Shown here piece by piece: positions 17,643-26,383 of a stretch of 64,000 nucleotides of DNA (position 1 is the stretch's first letter; every line of letters begins with the position of its first letter). Location of the stretch: NCBI RefSeq assembly GCF_050896395.1, contig NZ_JBPBBA010000009.1, positions 32,479-96,478 of the forward strand, in the 5' to 3' direction. Both the position numbers and the translations under genes were made by a program. The notes under the pieces are model-generated. The model saw only the letters and a list, made by a program, of their open reading frames with translations. It made no database searches and was not told where the DNA came from. Source of the stretch: Nioella aestuarii. Lineage in GTDB: Bacteria; Pseudomonadota; Alphaproteobacteria; Rhodobacterales; Rhodobacteraceae.

Positions 17643-18911
17643 CTACCTGGTTTCGGATGCCAGGGAATCCACCAATTCAAGACTGGTTCCAGTTCCCAAC
17701 AGCTCATCGGCGCGTTCGGCCATATTGGCGATCTCGACGAACAGGCTGATATCCCCTGCCCCCGATCCGGCCAGCAACAGGGCTGTCAAAGCCTCATCCA
17801 CCAGTTCCGCCGCTTCCCTGTCCGAGCTCGTTGCGACAGCCATTGGCGCAGCAGGGGCCGGAAGGGGTGTTGGGGCCTGAGCCTGACCAGACAGGTTGAA
17901 GCCGCTGGTTGTGGTGGCCATTTGGCGCATCGGCGTCGTTGTCGAAACAACCGAGCGGTTAAGCGCCTCACCCTCGCTATCAGCAGCAATTCGCAGGGCG
18001 GGGCGCAGGTGATCGGCGCGGCTGTCCAGACGGGCGGCAGCGTGACCAAGCAGCAGATCGCGGAGCGGCCCAGGTTCGGTCAACGCCGCCATGCGGATCA
18101 GAGGTGCGACGGGCTGCGCGGCAAAGCCTTCGCGGGCAGCCAGTGTCGCCAGGCTACGTTCCAGCGGCAGATCTGCGGGCAATCCGAACAGTTCTTCCAG
18201 AAGATTGGCCTCGATCAGCAGGGCCCGACGACGGGCGGGGCTTGCGGCACCGTCGGCCATCAACCCTTCCGCGCGCGAGGCAAGCCAGGCAAAGGCCAGT
18301 TCCGCAGTGGTTGCATCAGGGGTGTCGGCGGATGGAACAGCCGGAATGATCTGCAAGGCTGCAATCGCCGCCGGATCGGGGCTTAGCGCCACGCCCCAGA
18401 CCGCATCGGCCTCTGACAGGGCATGATAATACAGCGGATCACAACAACCGATATCCTGCGCCAGATCGGTCCAAAGGGCGCGCTCAACCATGCGTGCAAC
18501 GTCATCGTCCAGCCATGCCGGGATATGGCCTGCAACCACCTCGATCTGTGCCAAAGCCGGGGCCAGCGCGGTTTCGGCCTCATCGCGGGTTACACGGCCC
18601 TCTACCACAGCCTGATCCCAGTCAGACAATGTCAAAAGTTGGGTGGCGAAGAACGTGTCATGCTGCGCCCAACGATCCTGCAAAAGCTGGCTCCAGTTAT
18701 CCAGGTAGCGACGCGAGAAGACGATATCGTTTTCGATGAAAGCCCGGCTGAGCTGTCCGCGCACAATGCCAAGCGCAGAGGAGGAAGATGCCACGTCCCG
18801 CAGCTCGGTGATTTCGGCGCGATAGTCAGCAATTAGCGAATCCTCCTGTGCCCGCGCAGCAAGAGGCAGCGCAAGCAGGATGGCGATAAGCAGGATGGTC
18901 TGTCTGATCAT
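17643..18911 (-). CDS. exported helical protein of unknown function (paralogue of 15200 gene)
   Basis: 422 residues with signal peptide MIRQTILLIAILLALPLAARAQ. The segment LTLSDWDQAVVEGRVTRDEA followed by LAPALAQIEVVAGHIPAWL aligns with the 15200 gene product. Unlike that paralogue it has an adjacent cysteine pair (DIGCCDP) and a proline- and threonine-rich linker (about residues 335-365) before a C-terminal helix pair. It lies 17 bases downstream of the 41-residue peptide gene, so the two are probably cotranscribed. Function unknown. Confidence 0.6.
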   Translation of the reverse strand: MIRQTILLIAILLALPLAARAQEDSLIADYRAEITELRDVASSSSALGIVRGQLSRAFIENDIVFSRRYLDNWSQLLQDRWAQHDTFFATQLLTLSDWDQAVVEGRVTRDEAETALAPALAQIEVVAGHIPAWLDDDVARMVERALWTDLAQDIGCCDPLYYHALSEADAVWGVALSPDPAAIAALQIIPAVPSADTPDATTAELAFAWLASRAEGLMADGAASPARRRALLIEANLLEELFGLPADLPLERSLATLAAREGFAAQPVAPLIRMAALTEPGPLRDLLLGHAAARLDSRADHLRPALRIAADSEGEALNRSVVSTTTPMRQMATTTSGFNLSGQAQAPTPLPAPAAPMAVATSSDREAAELVDEALTALLLAGSGAGDISLFVEIANMAERADELLGTGTSLELVDSLASETR

Positions 18912-18928
18912 GGGTTTTGTCGCTCGAT

Positions 18929-19054
18929 TTATTGTGCCGAGATCTCCGCGTTAATGGCAGCCGGCGCAACCGATGTCTGCGCGTCATCATCAGCCATCAC
19001 CCGCATCGGCAGGAGCAAGAAGATCACAAACAGGACAGTCAGGAAATTACGCAT
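18929..19054 (-). CDS. 41-residue exported peptide
   Basis: Reading from ATG 19054: a hydrophobic leader MRNFLTVLFVIFLLLPMRVM, then ADDDAQTSVAPAAINAEISA and a stop. The leader followed by Ala-Asp-Asp-Asp looks like a signal peptide with a 20-residue acidic mature part, or an inner-membrane micropeptide. Its stop lies 17 bases before the start of the 17643 gene, on the same strand, supporting a real coupled gene. The ribosome-binding site is weak. Not recognised. Confidence 0.45.
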   Translation of the reverse strand: MRNFLTVLFVIFLLLPMRVMADDDAQTSVAPAAINAEISAQ

Positions 19055-19091
19055 GGGTCTGGTCCACTACTTGGGTCACGTCGTCTTAATT

Positions 19092-19120
19092 AATAGTGTC
19101 ACATTAACACTTTTGTTGCA
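19092..19120 (-). promoter_or_regulatory. possible sigma-70 promoter for the 19054 gene
   Basis: Read leftwards: TTGCAA (19120-19115), 17-base spacer, CACTAT (19097-19092), in an unusually AT-rich island within a G+C-rich region, 38 bases before the 41-residue peptide gene. Prediction by eye only. Confidence 0.3.
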
Positions 19121-19198
19121 AGCCCCCTTGGCTTTGCGGATAGAAGCAGCAAAAATGATCATGATTTCTGTATCTTGAACACGAACTGGACCCGCGCC

Positions 19199-19981
19199 AT
19201 GAAGATCGCCACCTTCAACATCAATGGAATCAAGGCGCGCTATCCGGCGCTGTGCGACTGGCTGGACGAATCACAGCCTGACGTCGCCCTGTTGCAGGAG
19301 ATCAAATCGGTGGACGAAAACTTCCCCCGCGAGATGTTCGAAGATCGTGGCTACAATGTCGAAACCCACGGGCAGAAGGGCTTTAACGGTGTAGCGATCC
19401 TGTCAAAACTGCCGTTGGAGGACGTGACACGCGGATTGCCGGGCGATGACAGCGATGAACAGGCGCGCTGGATTGAGGCCACCGTAATGGGAGAGAACCA
19501 TGCGGTTCGCCTGTGCGGGCTGTACCTGCCCAATGGCAATCCCTGCCCCGGCCCGAAGTATGATTACAAGCTGGCCTGGATGGACCGGATGGAAGCGCGG
19601 GCGCGGGTTCTGCTGGCCGAGGAAATCCCGGTCGTGATGGCGGGTGACTACAACATCATCCCACAGGACGAGGACGCCGCCCGCCCAGAGGCGTGGAAAG
19701 AAGATGCGCTGGCCCGCCCCGAAAGCCGCGCCGCCTATCGCCGCATCCTGAACCTTGGCTTTACAGAAGCGTTTCGCGCACGGGTTGCGGGACCCGATCA
19801 TTATTCCTTCTGGGACTACCAGGCAGGGGCGTGGCAGCGAAATGACGGTATCCGTATCGACCATCTGCTGCTAAGCGCACAGGCGGCTGACCTGCTGGAC
19901 GACTGCCAGATCGACAAGGAGATCAGGGCGCGCGAGAAGCCATCCGATCACGTCCCGGTCTGGATCGAGCTGGCCGCCTGA
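19199..19981 (+). CDS. xthA: exodeoxyribonuclease III
   Basis: AP endonuclease and 3'-5' exonuclease of base-excision repair. 260 residues from ATG 19199, the normal length for the family; the in-frame upstream start is not conserved-looking. The exonuclease-endonuclease-phosphatase fold is marked by MKIATFNINGIKARYPALCDWL (Asn), DVALLQEIKS (metal Glu), VVMAGDYNIIP (Asp/Asn pair) and the terminal EKPSDHVPVWIEL (catalytic Asp-His). It is a single gene, divergent from the peptide/17643 unit and convergent with ugpQ. Confidence 0.93.
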   Translation: MKIATFNINGIKARYPALCDWLDESQPDVALLQEIKSVDENFPREMFEDRGYNVETHGQKGFNGVAILSKLPLEDVTRGLPGDDSDEQARWIEATVMGENHAVRLCGLYLPNGNPCPGPKYDYKLAWMDRMEARARVLLAEEIPVVMAGDYNIIPQDEDAARPEAWKEDALARPESRAAYRRILNLGFTEAFRARVAGPDHYSFWDYQAGAWQRNDGIRIDHLLLSAQAADLLDDCQIDKEIRAREKPSDHVPVWIELAA

Positions 19982-20041
19982 CATCCACTGGTCATCATGG
20001 CTGATGCCCGCCCATCCGGCGTTAAGTTGGCTTGGCCCCGG

Positions 20042-21016
20042 TCAACCCGTTGCGCGGACGGGTCGGATATCTTCGCGCCAGCTTAGACCACGAGCGAGTA
20101 ACAGGCGCTGCGCACGGCCCGGATAGTCAGTGATGATGCCGTCCACACCCGCATCGATGGCGCGCAGGATGTCCTCGGGGCTGTTCACGGTCCATGTGTT
20201 GACGATAAGCCCCAGATCGCGGGCCAGGGCCACCTCTTCCGGGTCAAGATCCTCGTGATAGGGGCACCAGAACATGCCGCCCTGATGCGACACAATCCGG
20301 GGAAGCGACCCGCCGAACCGTGCCCACGGGGCCGACCCGATCCAGGGCGACGCTTCGAAGACATTGACCTCCATCGTCGGGTTCGGGCGAGGGAGATAAC
20401 TGAGATAGGATCGCGGAATATCCGGCGCCTTGCGGGCTATCTCTTCCAGAACACGCCAGTCAAAGCTTTGCAGGATCGCCCGATCTTCCAGCCCGTGGCG
20501 ACGCAAAATCGACAGGACAGCGGCCACGTAATCGGGGATCGGCGGCGTATTTTCTGGATGCTCCGGATGGCTCTTGATTTCGATGTTCAGCCAGATGTCG
20601 CGATACGCAGGCTCTGCCAGCATCCGCGCGAGATCTTCGAACTTCGGGATCTGCTGGCCATTCAGAAAGGCCTGATCGGGATAGCGCGCAGCATAGGTCG
20701 TGCCCGCCCTTAGCCCGCCCACATCGTAGCGGCTCAGCTCCTCATAGGTCAGATCGTGGATGCGCGGCCCCTCGCCCGACAGCCAATTCCCCTCTGCATC
20801 GCGGGTCGAGGCGGATAACAGGCGTGGGTTGTGGGTGATGACCGGAATACCGTCGCTTGTTGACAGGATATCCAGTTCCACCACCTGTACGCCGATATCG
20901 AAGGTGTTTCGAAAGGCCAGCAGCGTGTTTTCCGGCAGCACCCCTCGTGCAGCCCGGTGCCCGTGGAGCCGCACGATGCCGGGCGTCCGGCGCAGCGGAG
21001 CGAGCCGGTCCACCAT
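20042..21016 (-). CDS. ugpQ: glycerophosphodiester phosphodiesterase
   Basis: Hydrolyses glycerophosphodiesters to sn-glycerol-3-phosphate and an alcohol. 324 residues; the GDPD signature HGHRAARGVLPENTLLAF with the catalytic histidine is at the N-terminus, ELDILSTSDGIPVITHN carries the metal ligands, and VDGIITDYPGRAQ closes the TIM barrel. No signal peptide, so cytoplasmic like E. coli UgpQ. It begins 1 base after the ugpC stop and is the last gene of the ugp operon, which supports the symbol. Confidence 0.87.
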   Translation of the reverse strand: MVDRLAPLRRTPGIVRLHGHRAARGVLPENTLLAFRNTFDIGVQVVELDILSTSDGIPVITHNPRLLSASTRDAEGNWLSGEGPRIHDLTYEELSRYDVGGLRAGTTYAARYPDQAFLNGQQIPKFEDLARMLAEPAYRDIWLNIEIKSHPEHPENTPPIPDYVAAVLSILRRHGLEDRAILQSFDWRVLEEIARKAPDIPRSYLSYLPRPNPTMEVNVFEASPWIGSAPWARFGGSLPRIVSHQGGMFWCPYHEDLDPEEVALARDLGLIVNTWTVNSPEDILRAIDAGVDGIITDYPGRAQRLLLARGLSWREDIRPVRATG

Positions 21017-21017
21017 C

Positions 21018-22070
21018 TCAGCCGATCCGTTTGTCAGTCTTGGCGTCGAAGAGATGCACCAGATCGGTTGGGATCGAAAAGCGCAGGCTGTCGCCCATCT
21101 TCACGTCGGAAATACCCTCCAGGCTGACTACCATCTGCTGATCGGTGCCGTGCAGTGGCCCATGTAGCAGCGTGACACCGCCCAGATGTTCCAGCATCTC
21201 GACCTCCATGCCGATTGGGCCTTCCGGATCGAGGACCAGATGCTCGGGCCGGACACCGCAAGTCACCCCACCGCGCGCCGATTGTCCCGTGGGCACCACA
21301 GCACCATTTGGCAGAGTCACGGACAGGCCATCGGCCTCGGCTGCGAAGAAGTTCATTGCAGGGCTGCCGATGAAACCCGCCACAAAGACCGAGGCCGGTC
21401 GCTCATACAGTTCGATCGGTGTGCCGAACTGTTCCACATAACCACCATTGAGCACCATCAGCCGGTCGCCAAGGGTCATCGCCTCGACCTGATCATGGGT
21501 CACGAAAATGGAGGTCACCCCAAGGCGCTTTTGCAGCTTGCGGATCTCCAACCGCATCTGGACACGCAGCTTGGCGTCGAGGTTCGACAGCGGCTCATCG
21601 AACAGGAATACCTGCGGGTCACGAACGATGGCGCGTCCCATGGCGACGCGCTGACGCTGACCGCCTGACAGCTGCCGCGGCTTTCGGTCAAGGTATTGAG
21701 AGATCTCCAGAATCTCTGCTGCTTCCTGCACCTTTCGGTCAATCTCGGCCTTGGGCATTTTGCGGATCTTGAGACCATAGGCCATGTTCTGGCGCACTGT
21801 CATATGCGGGTAGAGCGCATAGTTCTGGAACACCATGGCAATATCACGATCCGCCGGTTCCAGCGTATTGACCACTTTGCCGCCAATGGAGACCTCGCCC
21901 GAAGAGATGCTCTCCAATCCGGCAACCATCCGCAAAAGCGTGGACTTTCCGCAGCCGGATGGACCCACGATGACGACAAACTCGCCATCTTCGATCTCTG
22001 CCCCGATATGGTGCAGAACCTCGGTCTGACCGTAGGATTTGGTGAGTGAATCAAGTGTAATTCCAGCCAT
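21018..22070 (-). CDS. ugpC: sn-glycerol-3-phosphate ABC transporter ATP-binding protein
   Basis: ATPase of the Ugp importer. 350 residues of the MalK/UgpC class: Walker A GPSGCGKSTLLRMVAG near residue 37, Q-loop VFQNYALYPHMTV, ABC signature LSGGQRQRVAMGRAIVRD, Walker B VFLFDEPLSNLDAKLR, H-loop IFVTHDQVEAMTL, and a C-terminal TOBE-type regulatory domain from about residue 240. Downstream of ugpE by 10 bases. Substrate assignment rests on the ugpB-A-E-C-Q order. Confidence 0.92.
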   Translation of the reverse strand: MAGITLDSLTKSYGQTEVLHHIGAEIEDGEFVVIVGPSGCGKSTLLRMVAGLESISSGEVSIGGKVVNTLEPADRDIAMVFQNYALYPHMTVRQNMAYGLKIRKMPKAEIDRKVQEAAEILEISQYLDRKPRQLSGGQRQRVAMGRAIVRDPQVFLFDEPLSNLDAKLRVQMRLEIRKLQKRLGVTSIFVTHDQVEAMTLGDRLMVLNGGYVEQFGTPIELYERPASVFVAGFIGSPAMNFFAAEADGLSVTLPNGAVVPTGQSARGGVTCGVRPEHLVLDPEGPIGMEVEMLEHLGGVTLLHGPLHGTDQQMVVSLEGISDVKMGDSLRFSIPTDLVHLFDAKTDKRIG

Positions 22071-22080
22071 TTGGCGCGTC

Positions 22081-22932
22081 CTATTTGTCGGTCTCGGTCA
22101 GCCCTTGCACGAAGAGCTTCTGCATTGCGATCACCACGAAGATCGGCGGCACCATTGCAAGCAGCGCCGTCATCATGATGATGTTCCATTGCGGGGTCTG
22201 TTCCGCCGCCTCAAGCATCTGCTTGATCGACACGACGATGGTCATCATGTCGGTTTCGGTCGTGATCAGCAGCGGCCAGAGATACTGGTTCCAGCCATAG
22301 ATGAAGAGGATCACGAAGAGTGCCGCAATATTGGTGCGGCTCAGCGGAATGACGATGTCCCAGAAAAAGCGCATCGGCCCTGCCCCGTCGATGCGCGCGC
22401 TTTCCAGCATCTCGTCGGGGATGGTCAAGAAGACCTGCCGGAACATGAAGGTCGCCGTGGCCGACGCTATCAGCGGCACGGTCAGGCCCCAGTAACTGTT
22501 CAGCATACCCAGCTCGGCGATCACTTCGAATGTCGGCAGGATGCGGACCTCGACAGGCAGCATCAGGGTGATGAAGATCATCCAGAAGAAGCCCATGCGG
22601 AAGGGGAACTTGAAATAGACGATCGCGAAAGCCGACAGAAGCGAAATGGCGATTTTGCCGATCGCGATCATCAGCGCCATGATCATCGAGTTCATCAGCA
22701 TCATCCAGACCGGCGCGGTATTGGTGCCTTCCAGGCCGGATCCGAACAGTGTCTGGCGCAGGTTCACGAAGAACTGGTCGCCGGGCAGCATCGGGATTGG
22801 CGTCTGAAGCATCCGCTCGGCTTCGTGGCTTGCTCCGACAAAGGTGATCCACACTGGAAGCGCCACGATTGCGACACCCAAAAGCAGCACGATATGGGCC
22901 AGAATCGACAGAAGGGGACGATTTTCAACCAT
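22081..22932 (-). CDS. ugpE: sn-glycerol-3-phosphate ABC transporter permease
   Basis: Inner-membrane permease of the binding-protein-dependent type 1 class. 283 residues with six hydrophobic segments; the EAA cytoplasmic loop that docks to UgpC reads MLESARIDGAGPMRFFWDIVIPLSRT (split here for length: ESARIDGAGP then FFWDIVIPLS). The N-terminus LLSILAHIVLLLGVAIVALP is the first helix. Its start shares one base with the ugpA stop, so translation is coupled. Confidence 0.92.
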   Translation of the reverse strand: MVENRPLLSILAHIVLLLGVAIVALPVWITFVGASHEAERMLQTPIPMLPGDQFFVNLRQTLFGSGLEGTNTAPVWMMLMNSMIMALMIAIGKIAISLLSAFAIVYFKFPFRMGFFWMIFITLMLPVEVRILPTFEVIAELGMLNSYWGLTVPLIASATATFMFRQVFLTIPDEMLESARIDGAGPMRFFWDIVIPLSRTNIAALFVILFIYGWNQYLWPLLITTETDMMTIVVSIKQMLEAAEQTPQWNIIMMTALLAMVPPIFVVIAMQKLFVQGLTETDK

Positions 22933-23813
22933 CAGTACTGAACCTTCTTTTCGATGAAGCGGAACTGGATCACCGTCATGACGATGACAAGGAACATCAG
23001 GATGACCGACTGCGCCGCCGATCCGCCAAGGTCGAGGCCGATGAAGCCGTCATTATAGACCTTGTAGACAAGAGTTGTGGTGGAGTTGGCGGGGCCACCT
23101 TGAGTGACAGCATGGATGATGCCGAACGTATCGAAGAAGGCATAGACCGCGTTGATCACCAACAGGAAGAAGGTGGTGGGCGAGATCAGAGGAAAGATGA
23201 TCGTCGCAAAGCGGCGGATCGGGCCGGCACCGTCAATGGCTGCAGCCTCGATAACGGATCGCGGGATGGATTGCATCGCAGCCAGGTAGAACAGGAAGTT
23301 GTAGGCCACCTGTTTCCATGCCGCGGCAATAATCACCAGGAACATCGCCTGACTGCCGTTCAGATAGTGGTTCCAGTCATAGCCGACCATTTCAAGCAGA
23401 TAGGGAAAGATCCCGATGGTCGGATTGAACATGAACAGGAACAATGCACCGGCAAGAACCGGGGCCACAGCGTAGGGCCAGATCAAGAGCGTCCGATAGC
23501 CCGTCGATCCGCGCACCACTCGATCGGCAAAGCCCGCAAGGATCAGCGCAAAGCACATCGACAGAAAAGCAACGGCAGCGGAGAAGAAGATCGTCCGGCC
23601 AAATGTGTTGCGGTAGTGGTCGTCCTGAAGCAGGTATTCGAAATTCTCGAACCAAACAAACTCAGTCGAAAACCCGAAAGCGTCCTCGATCAGGAAGGAC
23701 TGGTAGATCGCCTGACTGGCGGGCCAGATGAAGAAGATCAGCGTGATGATGACCTGCGGCGCAACCAGAAGGTAGGGCAACAGGGACGCCGGGAAATGTA
23801 CGCGCTTTAGCAT
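22932..23813 (-). CDS. ugpA: sn-glycerol-3-phosphate ABC transporter permease
   Basis: Second permease subunit of the Ugp importer, 293 residues, six predicted helices, starting near LPYLLVAPQVIITLIFFIWP, a phrase typical of UgpA/MalF-like proteins. The EAA loop is IEAAAIDGAGPIRRF followed by ATIIFPLISPT. It lies 82 bases downstream of ugpB. Together with UgpE it forms the translocation channel. Confidence 0.92.
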   Translation of the reverse strand: MLKRVHFPASLLPYLLVAPQVIITLIFFIWPASQAIYQSFLIEDAFGFSTEFVWFENFEYLLQDDHYRNTFGRTIFFSAAVAFLSMCFALILAGFADRVVRGSTGYRTLLIWPYAVAPVLAGALFLFMFNPTIGIFPYLLEMVGYDWNHYLNGSQAMFLVIIAAAWKQVAYNFLFYLAAMQSIPRSVIEAAAIDGAGPIRRFATIIFPLISPTTFFLLVINAVYAFFDTFGIIHAVTQGGPANSTTTLVYKVYNDGFIGLDLGGSAAQSVILMFLVIVMTVIQFRFIEKKVQY

Positions 23814-23895
23814 CGGGATAAGGCCGGGTGCGGAAGGGAAAGTCCCGGCGGCCGTGACAAGCCGCCGGGCAGATTATCGCGTCAAGTCTGCACGA

Positions 23896-25200
23896 TCAGT
23901 TAACCGACCGCTCGAAGCGGCGCAGCAGTTCGTTGCCGCGCTCTACGGCATTGTCCAGCGCTTCCTGTGCAGTCTGGTTGCCGGCCCACAGACCTTCCAT
24001 CTCTTCGTTGATCACATCACGTACCTGCACGAAGTTGCCGAAGCGGATGCCGCGGGAATTCGGGGTGGGTGCGTTCAGGCTGAGCTGCTGACCAGCGGTG
24101 TCGGTGCCGGGGTTTTCATCATAGAAGCCCTGGCTTGCGCTGAGTTCCGCAGCTGCCGTGGTGATCGGCACATAGCCGGTTTCCTGGTGCCACCATGCCT
24201 GCACTTCAGGCGAGGACAGGTAGGTCATGAACTGGGCCAGACCTTCGTATTCCGCGGCATCATGGCCACGCAGCGCCCACAGGGTCGCGCCGCCGATGAT
24301 CGAGTTCTGCGGGGCGTCCGCCACATCCGTATCGAGCGGCAGCATGGTCTGACCGAACTCGAATTCAGCCTGTGCCACGATGGACCCGTAATAGGCCGAG
24401 GAGTTCATCCACATGCCGCATTCACCGTTTGTGAACATGGGCAGCGAGTCACCACGACGACCGCCATAGACGAAGAGGTTGCCCTCCTGCATGTCTGCAA
24501 TCCGCTGCAGGCGGTTGGCGATGGCTTCGTTGTTGAAGGTGAATTCGGTGTCGAACCCGGCAAAGCCGTTTTCCTGGGTGCCCATTTGCAGGTTGTGCCA
24601 TGCCGAGTAGTTCTCGATCATCACCCAGCTTTGCCAACCAAAGGAGAAGCCGCACGCCATGCCGTTGTCGACCAGCGCCTGAGCGGCGGTTTCCATTTCG
24701 TCCCAGGTGGTGGGCACATCGACGCCGGCAGCTGCCAACGCGTCAGCGTTGTACCACAGAACCGGGGTGGAGCTGTTGAAAGGCATCGACAGAAGCTCGC
24801 CTTCCGGGGTCTGGTAATAGGACACAACGGCGGGCAGATAGGCGTCGCCATCGAAGGGCTCGCCGGCATCTGCCATCATTTCCTCAACCGGGTAGATCGC
24901 GCCTTCGGCGGCCATCATGGTGGCGGTGCCAACCTCGAAAACCTGCACCAGATGCGGCTGTTCACCGGCCCGGAATGCGGCGATGGCGGCAGTCATGGTC
25001 TCGGTGTAGTTGCCCTTGTAGGTGGGTACGATCACATAGTCGGATTGCATGGCATTGAACTCTGCCGCCATGCGGTCAACCCGCTCGCCATTCGCGCCGC
25101 CCATGGCGTGCCACCAGTGGATCTCGGTCTGTGCGGCGGCGACCCCGGCCATGAGGCCAAAAAGGGCAGAACTTGCCAGTAGCGTTTTGGTGAAGGTCAT
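23896..25200 (-). CDS. ugpB: sn-glycerol-3-phosphate-binding periplasmic protein
   Basis: Extracytoplasmic solute-binding protein, family 1. 434 residues from ATG 25200 (GGGAGAG upstream) with signal peptide MTFTKTLLASSALFGLMAGVA. UgpB-like sequences include TEIHWWHAMGGANGERVDRM at the mature N-terminus, FRAGEQPHLVQVFEVGTATM, and LSMPFNSSTPVLWYNADAL. First gene of the operon; the promoter region is shared with the divergent LysR gene. Glycerol-3-phosphate is the expected ligand, with glycerophosphodiesters also possible given ugpQ. Confidence 0.92.
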   Translation of the reverse strand: MTFTKTLLASSALFGLMAGVAAAQTEIHWWHAMGGANGERVDRMAAEFNAMQSDYVIVPTYKGNYTETMTAAIAAFRAGEQPHLVQVFEVGTATMMAAEGAIYPVEEMMADAGEPFDGDAYLPAVVSYYQTPEGELLSMPFNSSTPVLWYNADALAAAGVDVPTTWDEMETAAQALVDNGMACGFSFGWQSWVMIENYSAWHNLQMGTQENGFAGFDTEFTFNNEAIANRLQRIADMQEGNLFVYGGRRGDSLPMFTNGECGMWMNSSAYYGSIVAQAEFEFGQTMLPLDTDVADAPQNSIIGGATLWALRGHDAAEYEGLAQFMTYLSSPEVQAWWHQETGYVPITTAAAELSASQGFYDENPGTDTAGQQLSLNAPTPNSRGIRFGNFVQVRDVINEEMEGLWAGNQTAQEALDNAVERGNELLRRFERSVN

Positions 25201-25292
25201 TTCTTCTCTCCCTGTCAGAAATGCAGCTGTGATGCGCGGCAGCTTTCGCGAGGCAGTGAAATAATTCAAGTGAATTTTTTACTCCCATATTC

Positions 25293-25307
25293 ATAACATC
25301 GTGTTAT
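25293..25307. promoter_or_regulatory. LysR-type operator (T-N11-A dyad), ugpB/lysR region
   Basis: ATAACA-TCG-TGTTAT, a perfect 15-bp interrupted palindrome with the T-N11-A arrangement of LysR-family boxes, in the 160-base gap between ugpB and the LysR gene. Its place next to a lysR gene suggests autoregulation and possibly ugp control. Confidence 0.5.
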
Positions 25308-25360
25308 ATTCTGCACCAGAAAACGTTTGCTTTCGCAACAGCAGAAAAACGGGTAAGCCA

Positions 25361-26281
25361 TTGAAATTCCAACTCAGACAACTGGAAGCCTTCCGCGCCG
25401 TGGCGGAAACCGGCAGTGTCACAAAGGCCGCACAGGCGCTTGGGGTGTCACAACCGGCAGTCAGCCGATTGCTGTCGGATTTTTCAAAATCCATCGGCTT
25501 TGAGCTGTTCGAGCGGCGTCAGGGCCTGCTGCACCCGACAAGTGAGTCGCGGTATCTGCTGGCCGAGGTGCGCCGTGTTCTGGATGGTCTCGATCACTTG
25601 GAGGACCTGCGCCGTGACCTGACTGAGCGCACCGCCGGGCACATCCGCATTGCCTGCCTGCCCGGTTTTGCCACCAGCCACCTGCCGGGCGTCTTGATGC
25701 GCTTTCTGGCAGATCGGCCAGGCGTTACAGTCACACTGGAGCCTGACCGGCCTGAGCGCATCCTGGAGTGGATCATCGGTGAACAGTATGATTGCGGGAT
25801 CACCGATGCCTTTCCCGGCCACCCCGCCACCGAAAGCAGCGACCTACTGATCCGATCGGTCTGCATCCTGCCAACTGGCCACCGACTGGCAGAGAAAAGC
25901 CAAATCACCCCACTTGATCTGGCCGATGAAAAGATGATCCATACCCGCCGCGACAGCCGGTTCTTTCACCGTCTCAGCCGGGCGTTTTCCAACTATGGAG
26001 TCGAGATCAATTCCTGGATCGAAGTGCGCCAGTTCACCGCCGCCTGCACCATTGTGGCCGAGGGAATGGGGGCCTCTGTCGTCAGCGCGCTGGACGCGGC
26101 CCAATATGAGGGGCAAGGCGTGATCGTCCGCCCTTTCAACCCGCCGATCCATCACAGGCTGACAATCCTGCGCCCGGCCACCGGCAGCCGAACACCCATT
26201 GTGCTGGACTTCATCGACGCCTTCACGCGCAGCCTGGATCCCTATCTGGCCAGCGCTGGCAGCGGGGGCGATCCGGGTTGA
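25361..26281 (+). CDS. LysR family transcriptional regulator
   Basis: 306 residues from a TTG at 25361, which makes the protein begin KFQLRQLEAFRAVAETGSVT, the standard LysR N-terminus. The alternative GTG at 25301 lies inside the operator dyad and adds 20 unconserved residues, so it is less likely. The winged helix-turn-helix is KAAQALGVSQPAVSRLLSDF (residues about 20-40); the effector domain runs from about residue 90. It is divergent from ugpB, hinting at control of glycerol-phosphate uptake, though ugp is more often under phosphate control. Effector unknown. Confidence 0.85.
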   Translation: MKFQLRQLEAFRAVAETGSVTKAAQALGVSQPAVSRLLSDFSKSIGFELFERRQGLLHPTSESRYLLAEVRRVLDGLDHLEDLRRDLTERTAGHIRIACLPGFATSHLPGVLMRFLADRPGVTVTLEPDRPERILEWIIGEQYDCGITDAFPGHPATESSDLLIRSVCILPTGHRLAEKSQITPLDLADEKMIHTRRDSRFFHRLSRAFSNYGVEINSWIEVRQFTAACTIVAEGMGASVVSALDAAQYEGQGVIVRPFNPPIHHRLTILRPATGSRTPIVLDFIDAFTRSLDPYLASAGSGGDPG

Positions 26282-26383
26282 GCTGGCAGGTCTGGCAGCA
26301 AATGACGCGGCATTGGCAGGATCTGCAAGTGCCCCTGCCCGTTTCTGCGCCTATGATGGGCCACGTCCTGATCAAGAGAGCCC

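Noticed and set aside
23854..25182. 442-codon open frame opposite ugpB
   Set aside because: Shadow frame; UgpB on the minus strand has signal peptide, ribosome-binding site and family motifs.
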